In this document: one piece after another, positions 10,386 through 22,285 of the stretch
How positions within the stretch are numbered: position 1 is the stretch's first letter
Layout: every line of letters begins with the position of its first letter
Source of the DNA: Sesamum alatum
Taxonomy: Eukaryota; Streptophyta; Magnoliopsida; Lamiales; Pedaliaceae
Length of the DNA stretch: 64,000 nucleotides
NCBI GenBank assembly: GCA_034509735.1
Contig: JACGWO010000004.1
Location: 13,497,395 to 13,561,394 of the forward strand
Direction: 5' to 3'
The notes under the pieces: model-generated
Seen by the model: only the letters and a program-made list of their open reading frames with translations
The model's database searches: none
What the model was told of the DNA's origin: nothing
Translations under genes and position numbers: made by a program

Positions 10386-13300
10386 ATGACGACTGGAATA
10401 GTGACTGCAATACTGGAAGACTCGGTATATTTCTCTCAATTGCAGGGCACCAATTACTACTGAATTATGAATCCTGCAGTAAAGGATCGTATAACCGAGT
10501 TTGTGTGTGCTTCATTATAAACTATTCATTCTTCGTTGACTGTGGGAGTGTGTCATGAAAATAGTCGGGAAAATGATTTTTTTCCATGAGTCTTCGGCAG
10601 AAATTTCCGACGAAAAAGCTTGTGTTAATCTACGCGATTGTTATTATGAGGATTTTTATCTACATTATACTGTCTTATTCTGTTAATCATGATGTCCAGT
10701 TAGGAAGGTTTTTAGAACTAGTGATGTTAGACTTTTTCTTCTCAGCAATCTAATGCTTATCGTTCTTGTGTCGTAAAATTCTCACTCAGAAAGAAATGAT
10801 TGAGTTAAGGATGCGCACAGCAGCTTTCTGTAATTATTTTCTTAACACTATCTTTATTTTGTTCTTTTTTATGAATAATACAAACTTCAGGTTGTGATTG
10901 ATAATGGAGTTTTCCAACTCACGCTGTCAAATCCAGGAGGAATTATCAGGGGCATAAAGTATAATGGAATTGACAATTTGCTAGAACTTCACAACAAAGA
11001 TCTGAATGGCGGGTACTTGACATTCTTGTTGTTCAAAGTGGCCTGTTACTTCTCTGTTCTTCATGACTCTGCATGTTTTTAGATTAAAGTGTGTTGAAGC
11101 ATTCAATGGATTGAAAAATCTCTTTGCAGATGGAAGAAATCAGAAACAGAATCCCTCTTTCTTGAGAAAATGTTCATACTTGTTTTCCCCGTATATTTAA
11201 ATTGCTTGTTTAATTTACAACTTAGCAATGAAACTTTTTTGACAATTAAAACCAATTTACTACCCAATATTTCCCTTTTCCCTTTGTCTCTATGAATGCT
11301 ATACACTCTTGTTTGTATGCTTGCTTTAACGTGGATGAACTCTAATTACGGTTGTATCTACAGGTTTTGGGACCTTAATTGGAGTGAACCAGGGAGTACC
11401 AAAACGAGGGGAAAATTTGATACGTATGTCTTTGATATTATTTCCTGTTCTCTCTCTAGACAGATCAATTGAATGTGTAAAGTTTGAATTTCACTCAGAA
11501 GTTAATTCTTTCTGTAAAAGTGTTCAGTCTTTTGACTTGAAGGCGGAAGCAATTCATAAAATTGCCCATACAAGAACTGCATTTCATAGGAAGGTTCGGA
11601 CAGGAACAATGAGATGTTACTTTAAAAGGTTATGCTGATAGGATAATAAGAGTAGTTTGTCTGTCTGTACATGACATATTTTACAATTTTAACATTCTTC
11701 TACTTTGGTTTGGAGAAAGATAAGGTAATTGGAGACTCAGTAACTTTATTTACTCCTAATCTGGAGACTTAATTTTCTTTAGGATTGAAGGGACAAACAT
11801 GAGAGTTATTGTAGAAAATGAGGAGCAAGTAGAGCTCGCGTTCACAAGAACATGGGATCCATCAGTACAAGGAGAACAAGCTCCTTTAAGTATAGACCGG
11901 AGGTTCTATCTTCGAGATTACCTAAAATATATTTATCTATATATCATTCTAATTAAGAATGACTTGCTGACCCAGTTAAATTTCTAGGTTTGTGATGCTT
12001 CGAGGATCCCCTGGATTCTACTCTTATGCCATCTTTGAACATTTAGAGGACTTTCCTGGTTTCAACCTTAACACCACGAGGATTGCGTTCATGCTCAGCA
12101 AAGACAAGTAAGATTTCCTTTAGCTTGTCAAAGGAGAGTTATATGATGGTGATCAGACGCTATATCATTCTCATAACAGCATAACATAGCTTTTGCTCAC
12201 CATTAATGTAGATTTGGTAATTGGAATTCAGAGTTCTTCCATTTGAGTGCTGGAGAAGATATTTAAAGAACTGGTCTAATGCAGTAAAATGAATCTGGGA
12301 ACAGGAAGGATAAAACTTCACAAGTTTGAAATGCGAAACTGATCCCTCAAAAACATTATTTCTTTATATCTCCTGATTGAAAAAGCTAGAGATTGTGATT
12401 GATGATTGTGTTTTTAAGTTACCAGGTTTCATTACATGGCCATAGCAGATGACAGGCAAAGATATATGCCCCTGCCAGATGATAGGTTACCAGGAAGAGG
12501 TCAACAGCTGGCTTACCCAGAAGCAGTTCTCCTTGTTGATCCCATGGAGCCCGAATTTAAAGGAGAAGTACAGTAAAATAGCCTCTTCCCCAAGAGTATA
12601 GCTGAATGCTGTGTTTTCTTTACATTAGTACTGGTATATAATTGTGTGCACACTTGGCTGTCTGTCTTAATTGTCTATCATGTGCAGGTGGATGACAAGT
12701 ACCAATACTCATGTGAGAACAAAGATAATCAGGTGCATGGATGGATATGTTTTGACCCACCTGTGGGTTTTTGGCAAATTGCTCCAAGCAATGAATTCCG
12801 TAATGGAGGACCCTTCAAACAAGACCTGACCTCCCACGTGAATCCTACCACCCTTGCGGTAAGTGAATGCAACGGAAACTTTTACTCAGTGATTTATGAT
12901 GGTAGCTAACTTACTTGGACTTGAGAATCAACCTAAAACTTTCATGTTAGGTTAATTTGGACAAATTAATTGGAATAAGGTGTCAATTAATTGGAATCCA
13001 GATAATGGATTATTTTCCAATTGCTGGTTTTACATGAAATGCACAGGACACTTTAGGACTTTTTATTTGCTTTAGGTTTTTCAGCAATTAGTAATTTTCC
13101 TCTGAATTGCAAGCAGATATTTGTTACATCGCATTATGCGGGAGAAGACCTGATACTAAAATTTCAACCTGGAGAAATATGGAAGAAAGTTTTTGGCCCA
13201 GTTTTTATCTATCTCAATTCTGTGTCAGATGCGGATGATGCACTTTCCCTTTGGACCGATGCCAAAGAACAGGTAAGATATCACAGATGAAGGATTAAAT

Positions 13301-16300
13301 TGATACAGGACTCAAACTGAGGAAATTGGCACAAAGAATAAATCAAATCCTTTTGAACCTAGGATTAAATCCCTTTACCTTAGGCTCAGCTTGCTACATA
13401 ATAAAGGAAAAAAAAAAATTATATACAAGCAAATATAAAGAAATCAAATCTTCAATAGGGATCCCTTTAACTGGAAATTTTGAGATCTTCAACACACACC
13501 GCTCAACAAAGTATCTGTATTATTATTTTGACATCTCAATCATTATTGGCTGCAAATTCATTTCCAGATGAAGAAAGAAGTGGAGTCATGGCCCTACAGT
13601 TTTGTAGCTTCAGATGATTTTCCTAATTCTAATCAGAGGGGTGCCGTAAGGGGTAAAATGCTTGTACATGACAGGTTTCTTTCTTTCTTTCGTTTTCTAC
13701 TTGTTGCAGACTGTCCGGAATCAATATTTCTCCAATAACATACAAAAAGTTTTGTTCACATAGTACATAGGGCTGACCTCTAGTATAACCCGGGATGAAT
13801 CCAAAATCTATCTATCTTAACCTTGAGAACTAAGCCAGAACAACTTACCAAAGCAACTGAATCATACCTCCCCGCTCATAGACCACTTATTTGTCTATTT
13901 AAAGTTGTCGGTTATTTTTATATGAACTTTTTCAGGTGTATTAGCAAAGATGCTATACCGGCTGAAGCAGCCTATGTTGGCTTGGCCCCTCCAGGAGATG
14001 ATGGATCATGGCAAAGAGAATCTAAGGTAATAATAGTGTCTTAACAGGTTTTTCTGTTTTCCTATTATTACACTTTCTCACATTTGGTTAATTAAAGCAG
14101 GGGTATCAATTTTGGACCACTGCTGATGAAAATGGCTACTTTGCCATTAATGCTATACGTGCTGGTGACTATAATCTATATGCGTGGGTGCCTGGATTTA
14201 TTGGAGATTACAAGCACGGAATAGTATTAACCATAACTCCAGGTCCTCCGAACTGTTGAAGTTTTCAGTTAAAAGTATTCCATCGAACTTGCAATATTTC
14301 AGAAGTGGACTTGAACACTGGCTTGATACTTTAATTTTGATTTAGAGAAATTGATCAAAACAATTGTTCTGACAATCAGCAAAGATTTCCAATACAGGTT
14401 GTGACATTGATGTTGGTGAGATTACATATGAGCCTCCACGAAATGGTCCCACATTGTGGGAAATTGGCATCCCAGATCGTACTGCAGCTGAATTTTATGT
14501 TCCAGATCCCAACCCAATGTACATCAATAAACTATATGTAAATCATCCAGACAGGTTAGTTTTATGTAATCAGTTTCACTTGCTCCGGTTGGGATTCCTT
14601 GAAACATTTTGTAGACCCACTTTTTAACTACTGCTACCTATTCACTTTTCTTTCTTGTCAGGTTTAGACAATATGGATTATGGGAAAGATATAATGATTT
14701 ATATCCAGATAAAGATTTAGTTTACACCGTGGGTGTCAGTGACTATAGAAAAGATTGGTTCTACGCTCAGGTTACAAGGTGATTTATTCAACATTTGATT
14801 CTGTCACTCTGTGAATTCCTCTTAGCACAATGGAGAAGCATGATATCATCCCAAAACATTCTTATTTGCGGGATGTGGATTTGTTCAAGAATTGAATTTG
14901 ATTTGCTTCATAATATAAGATAGCAGAAACTTCAGTTGGTTGGTTTGACGAGATTCAACTAGTTTCCTTCACTATGGAAAATCATTGAGAAATTGGAATA
15001 AGGATTTTATGCAATTGTTCTGTTGAAATATCTCCGATAATAGGGAAATTACTCAGAATAGGTTTTAAGATAATAATAACAATAAAGAAAACATTTGCGA
15101 AAGAGAGTCCTTAAAAATCTTTTGCATTATGCTACTGATGCTGAGAGTAGAGGGTCAAAGATGAACAAATATATGGGAATTGTAATAGGGAAAAAGCAAG
15201 TCCTTTGTAGATAATATGGGCTGATACTCATCAGCTTTTGCATTTGTTTTCTTGTTAATAGCCGGGTAAGGAGTATCTGAGAAATTTTACGAGTAGCAGA
15301 TTAATTACTTATATGATTGGGATCTTCCATTGAAGCGCGTTTACCCTTTGGACTAATACTAGGAGTTATCAGTTGGTTTCATAGGAGATTACATTGTGTT
15401 TTCCTAAAAGGATTCTAGTCTAGTTCTAGTATGAAGTTTGGAGCCCATATATACAGACAGTTGTAGACCTTCAATATTAATCAGTTAATTGATTTATGAA
15501 GGGGTTCTGACTTCCAAACTTTAAATTGTATGATGCCATTCCAAGTCCTTGTTTGTGATCCATTGGAGTGCTAGGTGTGAAGTTTAGCTTTCTATTCTAC
15601 CTTCTCTGTTTTCCTTCTTGCAATATTCATTACTTTAAATCTATATCAGCTCATAGGCACCACGAAACTACGAAACAAATCCCTTTTCCCTTTCTAAAAT
15701 TAACTTCAACTACCCTGGAAGCAAGCTGCCCACATGTACTGTTCACACTCTTTGTTCAGCATCTAAACATGGTTTTCAAGGTTATCCTACATCAGTTTCA
15801 CAGCTAAGTAATGGCTACTGATCTATTGTAGGATACATGAATGTTGCCCCCATTACACACTAATTATGTCCATAGGTTTACACCAGTGCTGCAAGCGGAA
15901 GTAGTTCTACGACTCCTATAGTCTGTGTGTTTGCCTCTCTCATGTATTCTCTCTTTGGTTTTTGTCTACTGTTCATGGTTTTTGTTTCGCTCTCCCATGT
16001 GAACATGCCCGCGTAAAGTTTTCTTTTGTTTATTAATGTCTCGTATAATCTCTGTGTTGCCTATGCTGTGTATTCTCTCTGAAAATTATTCGTTGTTTCT
16101 TTTATCCACTATTCATGGTTAAATTTTGCCTCTCCCATGTATCTTTTAATAGAATTGTCTTGTTCTTTCTCTTATCTTCTGTTTCTTATATTTTTGTTGT
16201 GCTTTTCTCATCTTTGTGCAATCAACAGCTGAATCTTCCTCTGCAGGAGAATTGGTGACAATTCATACAAGAGCACAACATGGCAAATAAAATTCAACAT

Positions 16301-16778
16301 TACCACTGTGAATGAAGGCGGAACCTACACATTGCGGTTGGCGCTTGCATCAGCCCACAATTCTGAGTTACAGGTCTGTATTCTAAAACATCAATACTCG
16401 TCGCTTATACGCTGCTGATAAGCAAGCACTAACACAACAGAAACACCTGGTCGTTCCTCTGCTATTATAAGACAACAGCATCTTGAACGTAGATTATCTT
16501 AAGTAATAATCGGACTCTTTTTCTAGGTCCGGGTCAATGATTCTGATGCAGATCCTCCCTTATTTTCAACCGGGGTGATCGGAGCAGATAATGCAATTGC
16601 TAGGCATGGAATTCATGGCATATATTGGTTGTTTAATGTGGATGTAGCAGGTGCTCAACTCGTGCAGGGGGAAAATACCATATATTTGACACAAGCAAGA
16701 AGTAGTAGCCCCTTCCAAGGCATTATGTATGACTACCTTCGTCTGGAAGGTCCCTCACCCATTAATTCCTACAATTGA
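10386..16778 (+). CDS. Rhamnogalacturonate lyase, polysaccharide lyase family 4 (15 exons, 640 codons)
   Basis: The enzyme cuts rhamnosyl-galacturonic acid bonds of rhamnogalacturonan I by beta-elimination and acts on cell-wall pectin. Exons: 10386-10424, 10891-11012, 11364-11423, 11783-11902, 11988-12107, 12426-12567, 12688-12858, 13117-13272, 13568-13674, 13936-14026, 14101-14242, 14398-14554, 14662-14778, 16247-16373, 16527-16778. Every junction is GT-AG and the frame stays open to TGA. Family motifs in order: VVIDNGVFQLTLSNPGG, GIKYNGIDNLLE, ENEEQVELAFTRTWDPS, DKFHYMAIADDRQRYMP, LPGRGQQLAYPEAVLL, DDKYQYSCENKDNQVHGW, FWQIAPSNEFRNGG. K154 and H218 fit the catalytic Lys and His known from fungal PL4. 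A fibronectin-III-like domain covers about residues 346-422 and a carbohydrate-binding-like domain about 435-638. The 39-base exon 1 is the weakest call; no signal peptide is visible. It is the only intact gene here. Confidence 0.93.
14779..16246 (+). other. Intron 13 of the lyase gene (1,468 bp)
   Basis: It is three to ten times longer than most other introns of the gene and splits the codon for an Arg in 'QVTRRIGDN'. Donor 'aggtgattt' and acceptor 'ctgcag' are canonical. It is T-rich towards the 3' end, with no transposon ends or second gene recognised inside. Confidence 0.85.
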
Positions 16779-17003
16779 GGGGAAAGATGAAGTATGTTTG
16801 AACTTAAATAGGTTCTAAGAATGTTGCAAAGTCATTAAAAAATACCCTTGCTCCAGCTGATGGGATGAGCTGTTCAAGTACTATAGTTCATTTGAGCATC
16901 TTAATTCATATAGGAATTAGCTTTATGATTGATCAATAACATGGCTATGAGATTTCACCACCTAAGTGGGGTTGGCTGACATATTACATTATATTTGGTT
17001 ATA
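16779..17003 (+). other. 3' flank of the lyase gene
   Basis: Likely 3' UTR and downstream DNA. No exact AATAAA is present. 'gatcaataacatgg' at about 16930 is a possible near-match to a plant polyadenylation element. Confidence 0.4.
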
Positions 17004-17365
17004 GGGTAAATTACAATAAACTTTTCTAAAATTTGCATAATTATAAATACCCTCTCGTTTTAAAAAGTTACAAATATTCCCTTTCAAATGGAAAATAATT
17101 ATGCAGTCCCTAGATGGAGATATGAAAGGTATTACTTTGCTCTCATTGATTTTTTTTATCTAAAAAGAATATTTAAAAAAATATATAAAAAAAAATTAAG
17201 GGTGGGTAAAATAAATAATTTATAGAAAATATTAATTTCAAAAGAATATTTTAAAAAATTCTAAAAAATACATTAAATTATAACTTATAATCCAAAAGGT
17301 ATTTTTGATAGTTCATTATAAAAATTGGATGAAAATCTAACGGAATGAACTTGTCGGGCATTAAA
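17004..17365. mobile_element. Truncated Mutator-like MITE
   Basis: It starts GGGTAAATTACAATAAAC, the same type of end as the fold-back elements upstream of the gene. It then carries the typical 'cataattataaataccctc' interior. The expected mirror end is missing, because the sequence runs straight into copia gag at about 17366. Confidence 0.5.
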
Positions 17366-17860
17366 GTCAAAGGAGAGACTGAAGGATCACATCTATGTAC
17401 GTCTCATTATCGAGGCCTGCCTTTAGGTCCTCGAGCTTTTCCACTAGGGTAAGCATTTTAACCTCGTGCTCTTGTACAGAGGATCTTCGGTCATTTTGGT
17501 TCCAAAGAACGCCTTAGTCACGACATACCTAGTATGTCGGTCCGGGACTGCATCGCAATCCTTAAGGCGAGTCATAATGGAAGGGACATCGTCTAGCCTT
17601 TCATACTGCTTCTGAATCTCATTCGTCATAGAGGCAAGTATGATGCTACGGACCTTCCGGTTATCCTTATGCCAAGTCTCGAATGTCTCACGTTCTTCTG
17701 GCGTGGATCCTTCCAGTAAGGTCCTAGGGAGAGGCTCGCCCATGACGTAGCCTTGGTTCTCGTAATTTAGGACTATCCTTAGATTGCGCAACCAGTCGTT
17801 GTAGTTTTTTCCATTGAATTTGTTGGTCTCAAGTATGGTTGATAGTGGGTTCTTAGACAT
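17366..17860 (-). pseudogene. copia gag, 5' part, truncated (element Copia-1)
   Basis: Translation on the minus strand from ATG 17860-17858 begins MSKNPLSTILETNKFNG and continues NYNDWLRNLRIVLNYENQGY, the gag start shared with the copies at 38301 and 63539. Gag packages the element RNA in virus-like particles. After about 130 codons ('FFGTKMTED') a one-base loss shifts the frame, and similarity stops at about 17366. The rest of gag, all of pol and the second LTR are absent. The cut coincides with the end of a truncated MITE, which suggests one large deletion. Confidence 0.9.
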
Positions 17861-20046
17861 TTTAAATCTACATTTAAAAACAGAGTTCGCGATCAGCATA
17901 ATTTAAAAAGGCGGAAGTTTGATAAATAATTAAACGCTTGGTCTTTAGTCATTTAATGCTCCCACTATTTATACAAAAACACGATACTCTCAAACGTTGT
18001 TTTCGGGATACCTTTTCCTAGTGGGCTTGGGATCCACAACGAATCTTCCCATACCCCGGTTTTACGATTCGCATGAGAAGAATCCTGTGGGAGGTATTCC
18101 ACACCATTCTCGTTCCACGAGATTCCCAAGATAATTGCCTCACCCTTTCACATGATCCCGAGGACTACAAGCGAATCATGCTAATCGGGCGTTAGACCTG
18201 ACCCAATCAACCGAATCATAGACCCGCTGCTACCTCCACGACTCGTGAGACAGGTAACAGTGGTCTACTTTTCGTTCATGACATAGTGCAGCTTCTTTTA
18301 AGTACGATAGACGTCCCACGACTCGTGAGATCACGCTATCGACCTAAATTAGCTTCCTCACTATGCCATGGATTGGAAGGCATGGACAAACTCCTAGAGT
18401 CCATGTCCATTTTGTTTAGGGTCTAATATTTGGACATTGGTCCAACCAATGTGAGAGTTGTAAATGACCGAGATCTCATATGTAAATATAAACACATTCA
18501 TCCACAATGCGTAAATAAATAAATTGTATTCGATAGCAGTTATATGATAAATAAAAAACCATTCATCCATCATAACAACCACATGCAAAATTAAAGCCTA
18601 GCACGCCCCTGGTGGATGATCACGAGCCTCAATCCTATGCGATCCACTGAGCCCGCAGTGGATCTATGGTCAACCTAGGGTTGGTCCTACACTATTACAT
18701 TAATAGTAACCCAATCATCATTCTGATGGGCCTTGGTCTCTTTTCTCTTTCATCTCTTCATGGAAACGCCTTGGATCCTCCATTCTGGGCTCTCCATGTG
18801 GACCTTCTTTCTTCTCCACCAAATACATAAAAATAAATCCTCACTCCTATTCTACTCTCATTACATATGAAAAAGAAACCCCAACGAAAATCTGGGGGAG
18901 TACATAAGGAGGGAGAAAGAATGCCTTATTATTCCAAGGCAACTAGAAGGGGAGAAGGAGAAAGCAGAAAGAGGCACACAGGCCCAACATAAAATTAAAC
19001 CATACATTCGGTTTAGGGCTCGCGATCATCCATTTCCATTCAACGCACATAATCATATGATCCAATCACATAAACACATGCTAATACTCTATGATTACCA
19101 ATCACATCAATCCATGGTAAATAAATACGCTACGTATGAAAAATATGGTGCAACCGTTGGCAATTATTTTTCTCGTTTAGGAAGACCCTTCCTTAGTATT
19201 TGTAGGTAAGTTATCCCCGGGATTCCAAATCCAATAAACTCAACCTCCCAAAATAATGTTCTTAGAAAATATGCAAAATTTAAACAAAACGACTTTTTCA
19301 GAATAATCCAAAAAATTAAAAAATTAAAAATAACGAGAAAAACGATGACGTCCATCGGCTGCAACCACCGGCAGCAGTCAGCCGGTGCGCAGGTCAGCAG
19401 GCCCAGCCTGCTGCCCCTGCGCGCGCGCGCAGGACCTGCCTGACCGGGCGTGCCCGCGCAGGCCCCTGCCTGCCTGCGCGCGCCTGCAGTAGGTTGCCGC
19501 GGGCTCCAGCCTGCCGGCCGCTTGTGTGCGCCTACCCCGCGCATCGGGCGCGCGCGCGCATGGCAGCGCCGCCTCTTGCGCGCGCGGCCCTTCCAGCACG
19601 TAAGTCGCGCGCGCGCCTGGCGGCGCCACCTCATGCGCGCGCTCGCACGCGGCCTCTCTGGCCGCGCGTTTGGGGGCGCAGACGCCCCAGTGTGCTGGCC
19701 TGGCGCGCGCGCGCGTCCGGCTAGCCTGAACTGCACGCGCCATGCGCGCCTAGTGCAGGCGGCCGCGCGCAGGCTCCCCTGCCTGCGCGTGCCCGCCTCG
19801 CCTGAGCGCACAGCGCGGGCGGTCAGCCACCGGCTGGCCGCATGCTGCGTTTTCTCCGTTTCATTCGATTTTTGCCCCCGTTTCCCAAGAAAAATAGAAA
19901 ATACCAACAACACCAAAAATCATATGAAATCGAAAGCAAGAAAACGACATGCTTTTACGATAAAAATATCAAGAAATAATTAAAAACATGCCAAACACGT
20001 TTTCATGCTTAAAACGCACACAAAACCCTAGGCCTATACACCTAAC
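17861..20046 (-). mobile_element. Untranslated leader of Copia-1
   Basis: This is the 2.2 kb stretch between the primer-binding site and gag. It aligns block by block with 36121-38300 on the other strand, including 'cacgactcgtgaga' repeats, 'gatcatcc' and the 'gttactattaatgtaatag' segment near 18690. It contains the GC-rich island listed separately. Open frames here are not credible proteins. Confidence 0.85.
19370..19860. repeat. GC-rich CpG island inside the copia leader (Copia-1 copy)
   Basis: About 490 bases are dominated by CGCGCG and GCGC strings in an otherwise AT-rich region. The edges are sharp. The homologous island in Copia-3 (36300-36815, opposite strand) keeps the outer sequence but differs strongly inside. 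Frames of 250 codons on minus and 177 on plus stay open here only because GC-rich DNA has few stops. Confidence 0.8.
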
Positions 20047-20061
20047 CGGGCTTTGATACCA
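20047..20061 (-). other. Primer-binding site of Copia-1
   Basis: On the minus strand the LTR end is followed by 'tggtatcaaagcccgg'. This is the initiator-methionine tRNA type of primer site used by plant copia elements (usual form TGGTATCAGAGC) and has one difference. Confidence 0.8.
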
Positions 20062-20062
20062 C

Positions 20063-22059
20063 TGAAAGCCTTGGGTAGGCGTGTGGATCGTCACGGGAAT
20101 AGCGCGAATGCGGAAGCGCGGTATAATTTAAATTATAAAATTTAAACATGCATAATACGTATTAAAATAAAACACGTTCAAGGGGTGTGCCCTTGAAATT
20201 CCCTGGTATTCGGTGTATACCATGAATTATAAACACATGCATTGCAATCATGGAGGCCATAGGATTGTAAAATAAAGAAGACGGAAAACATAAATAGAAA
20301 CCTACCGATTCGTCGTTTTTCTCTTCTAACCGGTACTCGCGTTGTTCCCCGATTTGCTCCAAGATCTCGTATGGAAGACCCTCTAATTCGTGACACGTAA
20401 TCAGCCATGTATCTTGAACTTCGTGCTAGCGAACGAACAAGTATTTTGGAGATAACGGATCAATCACACGTTATTAGTTTAACGGGATTAATCCTCCTAT
20501 GTTCAATTGTTAACACAAAAGAACAAGAGAGTGTTTTCTTGGAAAGAGAAGAGAGAGGCGGACGAGAGGTAGAGAGGGAGAGAGCACACGAATTGTGTGT
20601 GTGTGTGTGTGTGTGTGAATATTCATCATCTTTCTACAAGTGAAGGGCTATGAGTATATATAGAGGAGTTCATTCCTCTTCAAACTCCAACTCTAGGAAG
20701 ACTAATTTGACTAGGATTTTGACCTAGTCAAAGTCCTAGTCAAAGTAGTTCTTTGACCTAGTCAAATGAATCCTAGCCATCCATCTCTCCATTTAATCTC
20801 AATCATCCAATTAATTTAATGGAATATTCAAATACTATTAAATATTCCGAGGGCAATAAATAAATATAATAAATATAAATATTTATTCTAGGCCCATTAA
20901 ATTAATTTTCTAATAAATCAATTTATTAGATAAATCCCTTTTATCCAATAAAAGGAATTAGTTCTTTCCAAGAAAATTAAGGACCCGATTAAATCCAATT
21001 TAATCATTCCATTTTCTCCATATATTTAATTCTAAATTAAATACTTTATGTGTACGGATTGTGTGTGACTCTTTAGGATTCACCTTCAGTTAGACTTGGT
21101 TGGATTCCTAGAATTCGCCCGCTACTATGGGTGGCCATCTAGCAACGGTCCATGGCACTAGAGACTAGGTGAATAAACGGGGATGAACATTTAGGCTCTA
21201 ACAGTACATTTGTCCTTCGGTCTACGGTCTCACCACTTAGGGTCTAGGGCACGAAAAATGCAGGTACCCATATTGGACCTAAGTGTCGGTCTGTCCTTTA
21301 CTGAACGCCGCAAGGGAAACCTTCCCTTCTGTTCAGTTACTGTGGCCACAGATTTTAGGGACAAGACTCAGAGCATTTGTGAGACTCAACTGTCAATACC
21401 TTTTGACAGGAGACAGATCCTTTCTTGAAAACTACTGTCACTCTGTACACCGGAGCCGCACTAGACATGGCTTATGACTACTCAAGTGCTTCTTGGCAAT
21501 CTCTCACCATATCTAAGATACAACCCTGATATACAGGTAAACTCAGCAGTTACTCAAGTCAAAGGACTTGACCTGTACTGTTGGAACCGGGAACACACGT
21601 CATACCTAGCCGACCTTACTCAAGGTCCTCCGTAAGACGGTTCCCGCGAGTCACCTCAGTCAGCTGCTACCTAGCAGGCCAATCCACTAACACTGCTTAG
21701 ACGACCCTCGTCACTCGTCGATGAAATACAACAGCAGATGCTTAGTGCAAGTCTCATGGGGAATCTCGGTACCCATTTTCAAGATTCCTTGACTTGGAGA
21801 TTTTCGGACTGATTCGGCGGGACTGATTTCATGGACCTACCTCCAAGCGTACTCTCAGTCCCCGAATGTGTTTTCAGTCCGTGGGCTTTGTTTGCGTAGT
21901 GAACAGAAATATAAAGCAGATAAAGTGAACACAAACAAAGTAAATGCCAAATGAATTTCACTTCTTATTCATTAATGATTTATCAAATCCTCGAAATTGT
22001 TCAGACATAGGTTACAATTTCGCCTACCAAGATTGGCTACATGATCACCTATTCTAACA
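20063..22059 (-). mobile_element. 5' LTR of Copia-1 (1,997 bp)
   Basis: Read on the minus strand it opens TGTTAGAATAGGTGATC and ends 'ggctttca' next to the primer site. It contains a TATATATA box (20662-20655), palindromic TTGACCTAGTCAA repeats upstream of that (about 20700-20770) and a (TG)n tract (about 20594-20617). It abuts the gypsy LTR at 22060 with no gap, so it seems to have inserted a few bases inside that LTR. Confidence 0.9.
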
Positions 22060-22261
22060 GAGACAAATTCTATTAGGAATTAGAGATCAAGGACAGTCTG
22101 TTTCATCAAAAGAACTCCTATGTATTTAGCACTATCTGATGGATGAATAACATTATGAGAAATTCCTGAATTTGTTTTTTTTCCTTCCTTCTCCCTCCCA
22201 ACTTCCTGGAGCCCCCTTCCCTGCTCGAACTGGGAAGAACCAGAAAATTCATACCTTATGA
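22060..22261 (+). mobile_element. 5' LTR of a Ty3/gypsy element, tip missing (Gypsy-1)
   Basis: It matches 26764-26965 over its whole length with about ten differences in 200 bases, roughly 5 percent. Because its left edge is cut by the copia LTR, the true start of the gypsy LTR is not fixed by this copy. A primer-site-like 'actggtgctttcatt' follows at 22262. Confidence 0.8.
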
Positions 22262-22276
22262 ACTGGTGCTTTCATT
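22262..22276 (+). other. Primer-binding site of Gypsy-1
   Basis: The string 'tggtgctttcatt' directly after the LTR is the kind of primer site found in plant Ty3/gypsy elements. Confidence 0.6.
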
Positions 22277-22285
22277 ACTCTTACC

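Noticed and set aside
10555..10700. Alternative first exon of the lyase starting at the ATG near 10558
   Set aside because: The frame has no donor site that keeps phase with exon 2, and its residues do not resemble the N-terminus of the family. The 10386-10424 exon fits frame, splice site and the Gly-Ile/Val...Asp pattern better.
19164..19916. A 250-codon open frame on the minus strand
   Set aside because: It lies over the GC-rich leader island. Several frames on both strands are open there, the product is low-complexity Arg/Ala, and the interior is not conserved with the homologous island.
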